Part shown: in pieces, positions 19,478-28,397 of the stretch
Layout: each line of letters opens with the position of its first letter
How positions within the stretch are numbered: the stretch's first letter is position 1
NCBI GenBank assembly: GCA_964538915.1
Contig: CAZIFB010000004.1
Coordinates: 118,278-182,277, forward strand
Direction of reading: 5' to 3'
Source: JAEUHQ01 sp964538915
Lineage (GTDB): Bacteria; Planctomycetota; UBA1135; UBA2386
DNA: 64,000 nt
The notes under the pieces: model-generated
What the model was told of the DNA's origin: nothing
Database searches by the model: none
What the model saw: the letters and a program-made list of their open reading frames with translations, nothing else
Translations under genes and position numbers: made by a program

Positions 19478-21004
19478 ATGCCTGACGTCGCATCCGGCCC
19501 CGCGCAGCGTTCGCGCGCGGGGCTCGTCGTCTTCTTCGCCGTCCTGGCACTCGCCGGGGCGCTCGCCGCACTCGTCGCGCCGCTCGCAGCCCCGGCTGCA
19601 TCCGCCGCGACCGACGACCCGGCCGCAAGGATCGCGGCGCCGACAGCCCCGGCTTCCGTCGTGCCCGCGTCGCCGCAAGCCGAGGTCGAGGCTCCGCAGC
19701 GCACGTACGCAGCTCCTCCGCCGGCGACCCCGCCGACGTTCGAGCAGCGCGTCGACGAACTCGCGGACCTCGGTGTGCGCACGGCGGCGTTCGCTGCCAG
19801 CGACGACTTCGGTGCCGCGAAGGAGGCCGATGGCATCGCGCGACAGCGCTTCGCCGAGCTGCTCGAAGCGTTCCCGGACGCGGGCGAACGGGCGCTCGCT
19901 GCGTTCGCCGCGAACCTCCCCGCGGAGATCGTCGCCGCGCCGCCGGTCGCGACCATCGACCCCCTGCTGCACGGCCGCCGCCTGGTGCTCCAGTTGATCA
20001 CGGTCGCGGACTGCGAACGCCGGCACGCCGCCGCGGTCGCCGCCGGCGATTACTCGCGCAGCGACGCGCTCGTGCAGAACCTGCTCGACCTCGCTCCCAT
20101 CGCAACCGCGACGGCAGAGCTGTGCGATCAGGTTCTCGGCGACCGCCCCTGGCTGCGCCTTCCTCACGAACCGTCCGTGCTCGGGATCGTCCGCCTCGCG
20201 AGCGAGAACCGGATCCCACGGAAGATCGCGACGCGCCTCCTGCTGACCCTGTGGGACAACCTCCAGCGCTCCGGCGAGCGTTCATCGGACGAACTCGCGC
20301 GCCTCGCGCTGCTGCTGTTCGCCGACACGGACCCCAGCAAACGCATCGCCGCGACGCGGCACCTGCTCGCCGATGCGCGCTACCGGCCGATGGTTCTCGC
20401 CTGGCTGCGCGAGCAGCAGGACGGCGCGACCGCGATCGAAGTGGCCGGCCTCGCGGCGCGCGAACTCGAGCCGGCCGCGGCGCTCGACGTGCTGCGGGAA
20501 CTCGGCCCGATCCTGCCGCGTGCGCCCGCCGCCTACATGGTTCTGGCGGCGCGGGCGCCGACCGTGCTGGCCGACGCCTACCGCGACCTGCTCGCGTCGA
20601 ACACCCAGCCGGGCATGCGCCAGGACCTGGTGGCGGGCGTGGGGTTCTCCGGCACGGAAGAGGGGCGGACCGTCGCCGACCTCGCGCTCCGCCACGACCC
20701 GTCGCCGGACGTGCGCGTCCAGGCAGTGTTCGCGATCAGCGCCACGGACACCGACGCGGGAGAACGCGCGATCTCCGAGCTGCTCGACGACCCGCGGATC
20801 GCGAAGGACCCGAACCACCTCGGTGCGCTGGTGCTCGCGATGCAGAACCTGGAAGCCGGCCGCGACCTGAACGCGATCGACCGGCTGGGCCGGCGGCTGC
20901 GCACGATGGCGCTGTCGGAGTCCGGCCGCGTGGCGCTCGAAGCGCTGCTCGCCCGCAGCCTGCCGGGCGGTGCGCCGTCTTCGGAGTCCGGCACGCCACG
21001 CTGA
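19478..21004 (+). CDS. membrane-anchored or exported helical-repeat (HEAT-like) protein
   Basis: A 508-residue protein. A hydrophobic N-terminal segment (about residues 14-45) is a signal anchor or signal peptide, followed by an Ala/Pro-rich linker to about residue 90. The remainder is almost wholly helical, with repeated short amphipathic pairs (for example EGRTVADLALRHDPSPDVR, then VQAVFAISATDTDAGERA). This is the texture of HEAT or ARM-type repeats, which serve as binding scaffolds. No catalytic motif is visible. A GGAGGA ribosome-binding site precedes the ATG. Confidence 0.7.
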   Translation: MPDVASGPAQRSRAGLVVFFAVLALAGALAALVAPLAAPAASAATDDPAARIAAPTAPASVVPASPQAEVEAPQRTYAAPPPATPPTFEQRVDELADLGVRTAAFAASDDFGAAKEADGIARQRFAELLEAFPDAGERALAAFAANLPAEIVAAPPVATIDPLLHGRRLVLQLITVADCERRHAAAVAAGDYSRSDALVQNLLDLAPIATATAELCDQVLGDRPWLRLPHEPSVLGIVRLASENRIPRKIATRLLLTLWDNLQRSGERSSDELARLALLLFADTDPSKRIAATRHLLADARYRPMVLAWLREQQDGATAIEVAGLAARELEPAAALDVLRELGPILPRAPAAYMVLAARAPTVLADAYRDLLASNTQPGMRQDLVAGVGFSGTEEGRTVADLALRHDPSPDVRVQAVFAISATDTDAGERAISELLDDPRIAKDPNHLGALVLAMQNLEAGRDLNAIDRLGRRLRTMALSESGRVALEALLARSLPGGAPSSESGTPR

Positions 21005-21015
21005 GGCGGCAGCGA

Positions 21016-21180
21016 CTACTTCTTCTTCTCGACGTGCTTCGTGTGCTTGCGCAACCGCGGGCTGTACTTCGACAGCTCCAGCTTGTTGGTGCCGGGCTTT
21101 TTCATGATCGTGTAGTTGCGATCACCCGTCTCCTCGCAAACGAGGAAGACGATCTCTTTCTTCTTCTTGGGCTTGGCCAT
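21016..21180 (-). CDS. rpmG: ribosomal protein bL33, cysteine-poor form
   Basis: A 54-residue basic protein. It has the L33 core ETGDRNYTIMKKPGTNKLELSKYSPRLRKHTKHVEKKK in outline, matching the usual RNYTxxKN...KLELKKYcP..rkhT..kE pattern. It contains only one Cys (residue 15) and therefore lacks the two CxxC pairs of the zinc-binding form. It is the zinc-free type that replaces the C+ paralog in zinc-poor conditions in some bacteria. Whether a second copy exists elsewhere is unknown. It is convergent with the HEAT-like gene, 11 nt away. Confidence 0.93.
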   Translation of the reverse strand: MAKPKKKKEIVFLVCEETGDRNYTIMKKPGTNKLELSKYSPRLRKHTKHVEKKK

Positions 21181-21249
21181 GGCGGTACCGGGAGGGCCGA
21201 GGAGAGTAGCGAGGCACCCTCGGCTTGCAAGCTCCCGTAGCAGCCGTCG

Positions 21250-22374
21250 TCACTGATAGTCGAGCGTGAGGACGGGCATCTGCCCGAGGAAGGGCTGCCA
21301 CGGCGACACGGTGACCCCGGCGGGAAAGAACGCAGTCGCACAATTGCCCCCGACGGCCACCGAGTTCAGCACCATGACGAGCCCGTTGCTGAAGGAGAAC
21401 GGCAGCCCGGGGCGATTCGAGTCCAACCACAGCGCCTGCACGCCGATCCGGATGCCGGCGGGCACGTTGTTGAGCGGGAACGTGGTCGTGAACTTGCCCG
21501 CCGCGTCGGTGAGACCGGTCCATGGCACGTCGAGCGGCGCCCAGTGGAAGCACCCGGTGAGCCCGGCGTCGACGAGGCCGAACGATCCGCCGAAACCGAG
21601 GTAGGCGGGACCGGGCACCTGCCCCTGCGGGTCGATGCCCATCCAAAGCATCAGCAGGCCGGTGGTGCTCCCGCTCGTTGGCGGCGCCCCGAGCACCTCG
21701 AACTTCGCGGTCGCCCCCGCCTGCGGCCCGACCGGATCGTTCCACCGCAGCACCGTCGGTTCCGGCCGCGTGGTGCACGAACCGTCGCCGACGCTCACCA
21801 CGTAGCCGGTCTCGACGCCACCCGGAAACCACACGGCGTCGACCCAGTTCGTCGACGCGACCTGCAGCGGAGGGTCGTTGGTCTCGAACTCGAGGAACAA
21901 CGTGCCCGGCTGGACCGGCAGCGGCTGGGTGAAGACGAAGTTCGCGACTTCCTGGCCGAACACCGACTGCGGCCCCGGCAGCGGCGTCGCCTGCACGTTG
22001 ACCACCGCGGGTCCGAACAGCGTCTGCACGCCGGAGAGGCGGTTCACCGTCGCGTCGAAGGTCATCTGGGCCGGCGAGTCGCTTTGGAACGAGCCGCGCA
22101 CGGTGACCGTGCGCTGCACGGCCGGGTATGCGGGCTCGCTCAGCATCGTCGGACGCCGCAAGCGCACGCCGGTGATCGAGTGGCCCTGCAGCGCGGCCGG
22201 CAGGAGGGCCGGTGCGATGCGCATCTGCAGGAGCCCGTGGCTCCAGCGGAACGGCAGCGACAACGCGGCATTGCCCGGCAACGTCGCGCAGGCCGCGGGG
22301 ACGGTCGTCGTGGACTGCGCCGGAGCGATCGCGACCAGCGCAACCACGAACGACAACGAGAGGAACCTGACCAT
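21250..22374 (-). CDS. secreted beta-rich protein, unknown
   Basis: A 374-residue protein with a signal peptide ending APAQ (about residue 19). The N-terminal two-thirds contain a jelly-roll-like pattern (GHSITGVRLRRPTM, GTLFLEFETND, NWVDAVWFPGG). The last third has LLMLWMGIDPQG, AGKFTTTFPLNN and FSFSNGLVMVLNSVAVGG, which resemble the tails of other secreted proteins in this window. There are four scattered Cys. No enzymatic motif is seen. It is divergent from the acyl-CoA operon, with 340 bp between starts. Confidence 0.7.
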   Translation of the reverse strand: MVRFLSLSFVVALVAIAPAQSTTTVPAACATLPGNAALSLPFRWSHGLLQMRIAPALLPAALQGHSITGVRLRRPTMLSEPAYPAVQRTVTVRGSFQSDSPAQMTFDATVNRLSGVQTLFGPAVVNVQATPLPGPQSVFGQEVANFVFTQPLPVQPGTLFLEFETNDPPLQVASTNWVDAVWFPGGVETGYVVSVGDGSCTTRPEPTVLRWNDPVGPQAGATAKFEVLGAPPTSGSTTGLLMLWMGIDPQGQVPGPAYLGFGGSFGLVDAGLTGCFHWAPLDVPWTGLTDAAGKFTTTFPLNNVPAGIRIGVQALWLDSNRPGLPFSFSNGLVMVLNSVAVGGNCATAFFPAGVTVSPWQPFLGQMPVLTLDYQ

Positions 22375-22527
22375 GGGGAGTGCTCCGCGCGGGTGCCCAT
22401 GGCATCGGCAGATCGCGGCGGCGGACTGCAGCACGGGTGCCGGCCGCGGGAGCGCCGCCGCCGCGCAGCGGGGCGATCCACTCGATGCATCAGCCTGGAT
22501 TCGGCCGGAAACGTCGCCGGGAAAGAG

Positions 22528-22555
22528 AAAGGGCCCGGTCCTGGCCGGGCCCTTT
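22528..22555 (+). promoter_or_regulatory. perfect 11-bp hairpin in the leader of the acyl-CoA operon
   Basis: AAAGGGCCCGG pairs exactly with CCGGGCCCTTT around a 6-nt loop, in the 340-bp region between divergent genes, about 160 bp before the SDR start. On the minus strand it is followed by a T-rich run (TTTCTCTTT), on the plus strand by TTTCC. It could be an attenuator or terminator in the leader of the plus-strand operon. No leader peptide or known riboswitch was recognised. The rest of 22375-22714 holds nothing else that I can support. Confidence 0.5.
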
Positions 22556-22714
22556 CCGGGGTCGTCCGCAACTCGACTCCACCTGCTTCCCTTCCCGCCC
22601 ACGTATCGGCTGCAAGACGGGCGCGACCTGAGCCGCTGCCAACGCACGTTCGTCGCCATCTCGCGCGCGAAGGTTGCGCGCGCCCCTCGGTCCAGGCGAG
22701 CATGCCGGGCCGCC

Positions 22715-23497
22715 ATGGTCGACGCGCAACCCGCATCCCCGATCACGATCGTCACCGGCGCGAGCCGCGGCATCGGTCGCGCGATCGCGGAAGCGCTGGC
22801 CTCCGCCCGACACCGGCTCGTCCTCGTCGCGCGCGGCGACGACGCACTCAGACGACTCGCGGACGACCTTCGTTCACGCGGGGCGGACGTGCACACGATC
22901 GCCGCGGACCTGCGCGACGAGAGCGCACCGTCTGCGGTCGTGCAGGCGACGGAGCAGCGCTTCGGCCCGCCAACCAACGTCGTGAGCAACGCGGGCACGG
23001 CACCGGCGGACAAGATCGAGAACACCACGCCCGCCATCCTGCGCGAGACGTTCGACCTGCACGTCGCCTCGCCGCTCGGCTTCGCCCGTGCGTGCGTGCC
23101 GGCCATGAAGAAGGCGGGCGCCGGGTGCCTCCTCCACCTCGCGTCGACCGCCGGCCTGCGCGGCTATCCGTTCACGTCCGCCTACACCGCGGCGAAACAC
23201 GGCATGGTCGGCCTGTCGCGCGCGCTGCACGCCGAACTCGGCCCGGCCGGAATCCGCGTCTACGCCGTGTGCCCTGGCTTCGTCGATTCCGACATCACGC
23301 GCGCAGCCGCCGCGGCCGTCGCCGCGAAGGGCAAGACCACCGCGGACCAGGCGTTCGCCCGGATGGCGTCGCAGAATCGCATCGGCCGCATGCACCTCCC
23401 GCACGAGGTCGCGGCGACCGTCGCGATGCTGCTGCGCGAACGGCCCGCCGGCTGCGTCTACGAGCTCGACCGCGCCGACCCGGCGTTCCTCGACTGA
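22715..23497 (+). CDS. short-chain dehydrogenase/reductase (SDR)
   Basis: A 260-residue classical SDR. The NAD(P)-binding TGASRGIG is at about 14-21, followed by a VSNAG in place of the usual NNAG, LASTAG with the catalytic Ser, and YTAAK (YxxxK). It is first in a three-gene set with an enoyl-CoA hydratase 7 nt downstream and an acyl-CoA dehydrogenase after that. In this setting it is probably a 3-hydroxyacyl-CoA dehydrogenase, or a related ring or side-chain alcohol dehydrogenase. The start at 22715 gives the usual short lead before the Rossmann strand. Confidence 0.88.
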   Translation: MVDAQPASPITIVTGASRGIGRAIAEALASARHRLVLVARGDDALRRLADDLRSRGADVHTIAADLRDESAPSAVVQATEQRFGPPTNVVSNAGTAPADKIENTTPAILRETFDLHVASPLGFARACVPAMKKAGAGCLLHLASTAGLRGYPFTSAYTAAKHGMVGLSRALHAELGPAGIRVYAVCPGFVDSDITRAAAAAVAAKGKTTADQAFARMASQNRIGRMHLPHEVAATVAMLLRERPAGCVYELDRADPAFLD

Positions 23498-23504
23498 ATC
23501 TCCC

Positions 23505-24302
23505 ATGAGCGAATACGACTTCCGCTTCGAACGCGGCGCCGACGGTATCGCGCTGCTGACCCTCGACCGCCCCGAGACGCTGAACTCGCTGACGTTCGAC
23601 ATCTACGGGCAGCTCGAACGCCTCTTCCACGACCTGGAGGACGACGAGACCGTGAAGGTCGTCGTGCTGACGGGGCACGGCCGCGCGTTCTGCAGCGGGG
23701 GCAGCGTCGAGGAGATCATCGGCCCGCTGCTCGAGAGCGAACTGGACAGCACGCTCGCGTTCACGCGCATGACCGGCGCCGTCGTGCGCAACATGCTGCG
23801 CCTCACGAAGCCGATCGTCGCGTGCATCAACGGCATCGCCGCCGGCGCGGGTTCGGTGCTGGCGCTCGCGAGCGACATCCGCGTGATGGCCGACACGGCG
23901 AAGTTCGCGTTCCTGTTCACCAAGGTCGGCCTGACCGGCGCGGACATGGGCGCCGCGTGGCTCCTGCCGAAGGTGATCGGCACCGGCCGCGCGATGGAAC
24001 TGCTGATGCTCGGCGACAAGGTCTCCGCCGAAGAGTGCCTGCGCATCGGGCTCGCGAACCGCGTGGTGCCCGCCGACCAGGCGCTGTCGGAAGCGATGAC
24101 GCTCGCGCGCCGCCTCGCGACCGGGCCGGGCCTCGCCCTCGGCATGACGAAGAAGATGGTGTGGAACGAGTGGCCGATGGCGCTCGACGCCGCGATCGAA
24201 CAGGAAGCGCAGGCGCAGGCGCTGCTCCTCCGCGCGCACGACCACCGCGAGTTCTACAACGCGTGGATGGAGAAGCGCGACCCGCGATTCCTCGGGAGGT
24301 GA
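23505..24302 (+). CDS. enoyl-CoA hydratase/isomerase (crotonase family)
   Basis: A 265-residue crotonase-fold enzyme. The two oxyanion-hole segments are visible as GRAFCSGGS (about 61-69) and CINGIAAGAGS (about 106-116). In the active-site loop FTKVGLTGADMGAAWLLPKVIG the acid position is Asp, as in PaaG-like isomerase/hydratases. It does not carry the two Glu of the standard hydratase. The C-terminal helices end in YNAWMEKRDPRFLGR. It sits between an SDR and an acyl-CoA dehydrogenase, so it should act on a CoA thioester in the same pathway. Confidence 0.9.
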   Translation: MSEYDFRFERGADGIALLTLDRPETLNSLTFDIYGQLERLFHDLEDDETVKVVVLTGHGRAFCSGGSVEEIIGPLLESELDSTLAFTRMTGAVVRNMLRLTKPIVACINGIAAGAGSVLALASDIRVMADTAKFAFLFTKVGLTGADMGAAWLLPKVIGTGRAMELLMLGDKVSAEECLRIGLANRVVPADQALSEAMTLARRLATGPGLALGMTKKMVWNEWPMALDAAIEQEAQAQALLLRAHDHREFYNAWMEKRDPRFLGR

Positions 24303-24304
24303 GC

Positions 24305-25477
24305 GTGGCGACCAACGACTCTCTCTGGCTCCCCGACGGCGACCTCGACGCGGCGCACCGCGAGTTCACGCAGCGCATCCGTGCATTCGCCGAGGAGAAG
24401 CTGGCACCGCACGCCCGCGCAATCGACGAACATCGCACGTTCCGCCGCGAGATGGTCGCCGACCTGGCCGCCGCGGGCATCCTCGGCGGTCCGTTGCCGC
24501 GTGAACACGGCGGCCAGGGCTGGACACCGCTGCAGCTGGCGCTCGCCCACGAAGAACTCGGCGCCGCGTGCGGCAACGCGAGAGGCTTCTGCGCGGTGCA
24601 GACCGGACTCGTCGCGCAGTGCCTCGCGAAGTTCGGCAACGACGCGCAGCGCGCACGCTGGCTCGACCCGCTCGTGCGCGGCGAAGCGATCGGCTGCTTC
24701 GCCCTCACCGAACCCGACGCGGGCAGCGACGTCGCCGGCATGCAGACGACGGCGCAGCGCGACGGCGGCGGCTACCGAGTTCGCGGCCGCAAGTGGTGGA
24801 TCACGAACGGCGGCATCGCCGACGTGATGATCCTGTTCGCGACCGTCGACCCGGCGCAGGGACGGAACGGGATCACCGCGTTCCTCGTCGACACGAAGCG
24901 CGCGGGTCTCGCGCGCTCCCCGATGCCCGGCATCGAGCTGGGTCACCGCGGCAGCGACCACGCCGTGCTCGACTTCGACGGCTTCGCGATCGCCGGCGAC
25001 GAAGTGCTCGGGCCGATCGGCAAGGGCTTCGGCGTCGCCATGGGCGGACTCGCGGCGGGCCGGCTCTCCGTCGCGGCGGGTGCGGTCGGCATCCACCGCG
25101 CGGCGCTCGCGGCGGCCGTCGGGTTCACCACGGGTCGCAAGCAGTTCGGCCAGGCGCTCGCGTCGTTCCAGATGGTGCAGGAACGGCTCGCGGACATGCT
25201 CACGTCCCTGCACGCGAGCCGCGGGCTCGTGCACCGCTGCGCGACACGGCGCGCGGCCGGCACCGAGACCCACGCGGACGTCGCGATGGCGAAGTTGTAC
25301 GCGACCGAAGCGGCGGCGAAGGCGACCGACGAAGCCGTGATGCTGCACGGCGCGCGCGGCTACAGCTCGGCGTTCCCAGCCGAGCGGCTGTGGCGCGACA
25401 TCCAGGCGCTGCGCATCTACGAAGGCACGTCGATGATCCAGAAGGGCATTCTCGGCCGCATGCTCGCGGCGGAGTGA
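24305..25477 (+). CDS. acyl-CoA dehydrogenase
   Basis: A 390-residue FAD enzyme of full family length. It shows the signatures CFALTEPDAGSD (flavin-binding beta domain), RGRKWWITNG, GRKQFGQALASFQMVQ and GARGYSSAFPAERLWRD. It ends with RIYEGTSMIQKGILGR, where the Glu is in the position of the catalytic base of medium-chain-type dehydrogenases. It starts with GTG at 24305, 2 nt after the previous stop, with GGGAGG as ribosome-binding site inside the preceding gene. Together with the SDR and crotonase it forms a beta-oxidation-like module. The substrate is not evident. Confidence 0.93.
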   Translation: MATNDSLWLPDGDLDAAHREFTQRIRAFAEEKLAPHARAIDEHRTFRREMVADLAAAGILGGPLPREHGGQGWTPLQLALAHEELGAACGNARGFCAVQTGLVAQCLAKFGNDAQRARWLDPLVRGEAIGCFALTEPDAGSDVAGMQTTAQRDGGGYRVRGRKWWITNGGIADVMILFATVDPAQGRNGITAFLVDTKRAGLARSPMPGIELGHRGSDHAVLDFDGFAIAGDEVLGPIGKGFGVAMGGLAAGRLSVAAGAVGIHRAALAAAVGFTTGRKQFGQALASFQMVQERLADMLTSLHASRGLVHRCATRRAAGTETHADVAMAKLYATEAAAKATDEAVMLHGARGYSSAFPAERLWRDIQALRIYEGTSMIQKGILGRMLAAE

Positions 25478-25507
25478 CGCTGGCAGCGCGTCTACGCACC
25501 CGCTCGG

Positions 25508-26242
25508 TCAGCGGTTGCCGCGCGTGTTCGAGAGCGCGATGACGACCTGCGCGTCGTCTTCCCAGTTGCCGAGGCCCCGGCCCGGCTCCGCCTTCTGCAC
25601 GCGCCACTCGCACGTGACCATGTGCTGGCGGATCTCGGGATTCTGCAGCACGACGCGGCGCAGCGCCTGAAGCCGCGCGATGCACAGGTCGAGCGACGTC
25701 ACGGGCCGCCCCTGCGCATCGGGACCGATCGTCACGTCCGGCGTCTCGATGATGAGGCGGATGTCCGACGTGAACGTCAGCGACGCCTGCAGCGTGCGGC
25801 CGAGCCAGCTCTGCACCTCGCGCTTGATCGGGAACTTCTTGTTCGCCTCGAAGAAGTCCGACAGCGGCGCCGTCATCGACACGGTGTCGTCGGTCTGGTT
25901 GATCGTGAGCGAACGGCCCGCGATCTCCTCGTAGTCGGGCAGCACGTTCTTCAGGAACTCGCGCATCTCGCCGTCCTGCGCGGTGACGAGCGGTGCCGCG
26001 ACGCTGACGTCGCCGCCGCCGGTCTGCTGGTCGAAGATGCCGGTGTCCTTCGTCTTGCCCTCGCCGGCGATGTGGAACGCCCACTGCACCGATTCCTTCA
26101 GCTGCTTCAGCTTCGTGAGGTCGGCCTGGCCGAGCGCATAGAGCACGACGAACAATGCGAAGAGCAGCGTCATCATGTCCGCGAACGACACGAGCCATCG
26201 TTCGTGGTTGACGTGCTCTTCGTGCTTGTGCTTCTTCGCCAT
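25508..26242 (-). CDS. motB: flagellar motor stator protein MotB
   Basis: A 244-residue protein. A basic N-terminus leads into one membrane helix with WLVSFADMMTLLFALFVVLYAL. Asp22 is the proton-carrying residue expected in the SFADMMT motif. The periplasmic part is divergent from standard OmpA/MotB peptidoglycan-binding domains: I see SLDLCIARLQALRRVVLQ where the family has its peptidoglycan-binding helix. It starts 17 nt after motA. With MotA it forms the proton-driven stator. Confidence 0.9.
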   Translation of the reverse strand: MAKKHKHEEHVNHERWLVSFADMMTLLFALFVVLYALGQADLTKLKQLKESVQWAFHIAGEGKTKDTGIFDQQTGGGDVSVAAPLVTAQDGEMREFLKNVLPDYEEIAGRSLTINQTDDTVSMTAPLSDFFEANKKFPIKREVQSWLGRTLQASLTFTSDIRLIIETPDVTIGPDAQGRPVTSLDLCIARLQALRRVVLQNPEIRQHMVTCEWRVQKAEPGRGLGNWEDDAQVVIALSNTRGNR

Positions 26243-26259
26243 GGCGCGCTACGCGTCGA

Positions 26260-27036
26260 TCAGTGCTTCTTGTCGGCGGCGCCTCCGCCGTGACTGCCGA
26301 GGTAGACCTTCAGCTTGCTGCGCAACGCGCCCGGTGCCGCGCCCGACTGGATGCCGACCACGCCTTCGAGCACCATGCTCTTCAGCAGCTGGTCGTGCTC
26401 GATGTGCCGCTTCAGCTTGAACGACATCGGCAGGCACACGACGTTCGCGAAGCCGACGCCGTAGACCGTCGCGACGAACGCGACGGCGATGCCGGGTCCG
26501 ATCAACGCGGGCTGGTCGAGGACGCTCATGACGTGCATGAGGCCGAGCACCGCGCCGAGCACGCCGACCGTCGGTGCGAGCGCGCCCCAGGTCTCCCAGA
26601 ACTTCATGCCCGCCTTCTGATCCTCCTCCTCGATGTGCATGTCGATCTCGACGGTCTCGCGGATCGCTTCGGCCGAGCTGCCGTCGATCGCGAGCATCAG
26701 GCACTTCACGAGGAAGGGATCACCCTTGCCGCTGTTCGCGTACGTCTCGAGCGCGAGCAGGCCTTCGCGGCGCGCGAGGTTCGCGAGCTCGAGGATCTTC
26801 TCCATCAGACCGTGAAAGTCGTACTTGCCCGGCAGGAAGATCCGCTTCAGCGACTTGATCGCGAACGGCACGTCCGACGGAAGCGTCGCGACCATGGTCG
26901 CGCCGAGCGACCCGATGATGACGATCATGAACGCCGTGACCTGCAGCAGCGCGGTGGGATGCCCGCCTTCCAGGACCATGCCGCCGATGACGCCGATGAA
27001 GGCGAGCACCAGCCCGATCACACTGAAGATGTCCAT
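26260..27036 (-). CDS. motA: flagellar motor stator protein MotA
   Basis: A 258-residue integral membrane protein with four helices. The N-terminal pair is MDIFSVIGLVLAFIGVIGGMVLEGG and FMIVIIGSLGATMVA. A large cytoplasmic loop contains REGLLALE, the region that contacts FliG. The C-terminal pair contains GALAPTVGVLGAVLGLMHVM and GPGIAVAFVATVYGVGFANV, which hold the conserved Pro residues. It is the first gene of motAB. It is the only motor gene in the window outside the flagellin region, so the flagellar genes are scattered. Confidence 0.94.
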   Translation of the reverse strand: MDIFSVIGLVLAFIGVIGGMVLEGGHPTALLQVTAFMIVIIGSLGATMVATLPSDVPFAIKSLKRIFLPGKYDFHGLMEKILELANLARREGLLALETYANSGKGDPFLVKCLMLAIDGSSAEAIRETVEIDMHIEEEDQKAGMKFWETWGALAPTVGVLGAVLGLMHVMSVLDQPALIGPGIAVAFVATVYGVGFANVVCLPMSFKLKRHIEHDQLLKSMVLEGVVGIQSGAAPGALRSKLKVYLGSHGGGAADKKH

Positions 27037-27221
27037 TGCCGCGGTCCGAGTTCCCCTGATGCAGTGCGAAGATGCGCCGCATGGATGATGGATGTTCGGC
27101 TCGGCGGCTTGAGGACGTTCCGGAGCGTCTCGTGATCCGACACGCGCGACACGAAGTGTGGGTGGAATCGACACCTCGCCCCGTCCGCCAACACCGCTGT
27201 GCCGGACGCCGTAGCACCCTT

Positions 27222-28394
27222 GTGCTCCGCCACCTCGCCGCGCTCCTCCTCCTCGCGACTCCGTCGACTGCCCAGACCGCGGCTGGTCTCACCGCGCAAC
27301 GATTGCGCCCGGCACTGCAGGAAGCGCTGGACCGCCTGCGCGGCGACCGCGTACCGGGAGCACAGGTCACGGTCCTGTTGGCCGACGGCGAAGCGATCGC
27401 GCTCGTGAGCGGTGTAGCGGATCGCGACACGCGAACGCCGATGCCCGTTTCGGGACGGCTGCTGGCGGGCAGCACCGGCAAGACCTTCTTCGCCGCACTG
27501 GCGCTGCAGCTCGTCCGCGAGAAGAAGCTCGATCTCGACACGAAGGTCGCGACGACCCTCGGCGAGGAGCCGTGGTTCCCCCGCGTGCCGAACGCGAAGG
27601 ACATGACCGTGCGCCACCTGATGCAGCATCGCAGCGGCGTCATGAGGTACGAACTGAGTCGGGGGTTCCTTCGCGCTCTCACAGAGCGGCCCGATCATCT
27701 GTTCACGCCGGTCGAGGAGATCGCCTTCGTGCTCGACGAGAAGCCGCGCTTCGCGGCGGGCGCGGGCTTCGAGTACTCCGACACCAACTACGTGCTCCTC
27801 GGACTGGTGCTCGAACGCATCTCGGGCAGTTCGTGCTTCGCGGAGATCGACCGGCGATTTCTGGTGCCGCTCGGTCTTCGCGACACGATCCCCGCGCGCG
27901 GCCGACGCATCGCCGGCCTCCTGCAGAGCTACGCCGGTGCGAACAACCCGTTCGGCGGTCGCGACGCGATGCTCGTCGATGGCGAATTGCCGTTCGATCC
28001 GGGGTTCGAAGGCGCGGGCGGCGGCTTCGCGTCGACGGCCACCGACCTCGCGACCTGGACGAAGGCGCTGTGGGACGGCGACGTGCTCGACGGCGTTCGC
28101 GACCTGGCGCTCGACGCGCCGGAGGCGCCGCTCGGGCCGAAGACCCGCTACGGCCTCGGTGTCATCGTGAACGAGACGCCGCTCGGCCGCGCCCTCGGCC
28201 ACGACGGCTGGTTCCCCGGCTCGATGAGCATCGTGCGCTGGTTCCCGGAGGCGCGGGTCGCGGTCGCCGTGATGGTGAACTCGAGCTCCGACCGTCGCCT
28301 GCCGCGTGACCTGCTGTCGTGGATCGTCGAGTTCGCGACGATCGCGGCGGGCGGTGCCTCGCGCGGCGCGCCCGCCGAGCCGAAGGGCGGCTGA
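27222..28394 (+). CDS. secreted serine beta-lactamase-fold (class C-like) hydrolase
   Basis: A 390-residue protein from a GTG start at 27222; this start places a signal peptide (HLAALLLLATPSTAQ) at the N-terminus. Motif SxxK is STGK at about 84-87, the Tyr motif is YSDTNY (YxN-like) and the third motif is HDGWFPG (HxG in place of KTG). Such proteins are usually DD-peptidases, esterases or beta-lactamase-like hydrolases; drug resistance should not be inferred. A longer frame upstream to 27072 lacks any export signal. It converges with wecB, with 3 nt between stop codons. Confidence 0.85.
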   Translation: MLRHLAALLLLATPSTAQTAAGLTAQRLRPALQEALDRLRGDRVPGAQVTVLLADGEAIALVSGVADRDTRTPMPVSGRLLAGSTGKTFFAALALQLVREKKLDLDTKVATTLGEEPWFPRVPNAKDMTVRHLMQHRSGVMRYELSRGFLRALTERPDHLFTPVEEIAFVLDEKPRFAAGAGFEYSDTNYVLLGLVLERISGSSCFAEIDRRFLVPLGLRDTIPARGRRIAGLLQSYAGANNPFGGRDAMLVDGELPFDPGFEGAGGGFASTATDLATWTKALWDGDVLDGVRDLALDAPEAPLGPKTRYGLGVIVNETPLGRALGHDGWFPGSMSIVRWFPEARVAVAVMVNSSSDRRLPRDLLSWIVEFATIAAGGASRGAPAEPKGG

Positions 28395-28397
28395 CCT

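Noticed and set aside
27072..27221. Upstream extension of the beta-lactamase-like gene from the ATG at 27072
   Set aside because: The extra 50 residues are Arg-rich and lack an export signal, whereas the GTG at 27222 starts right at a signal peptide.
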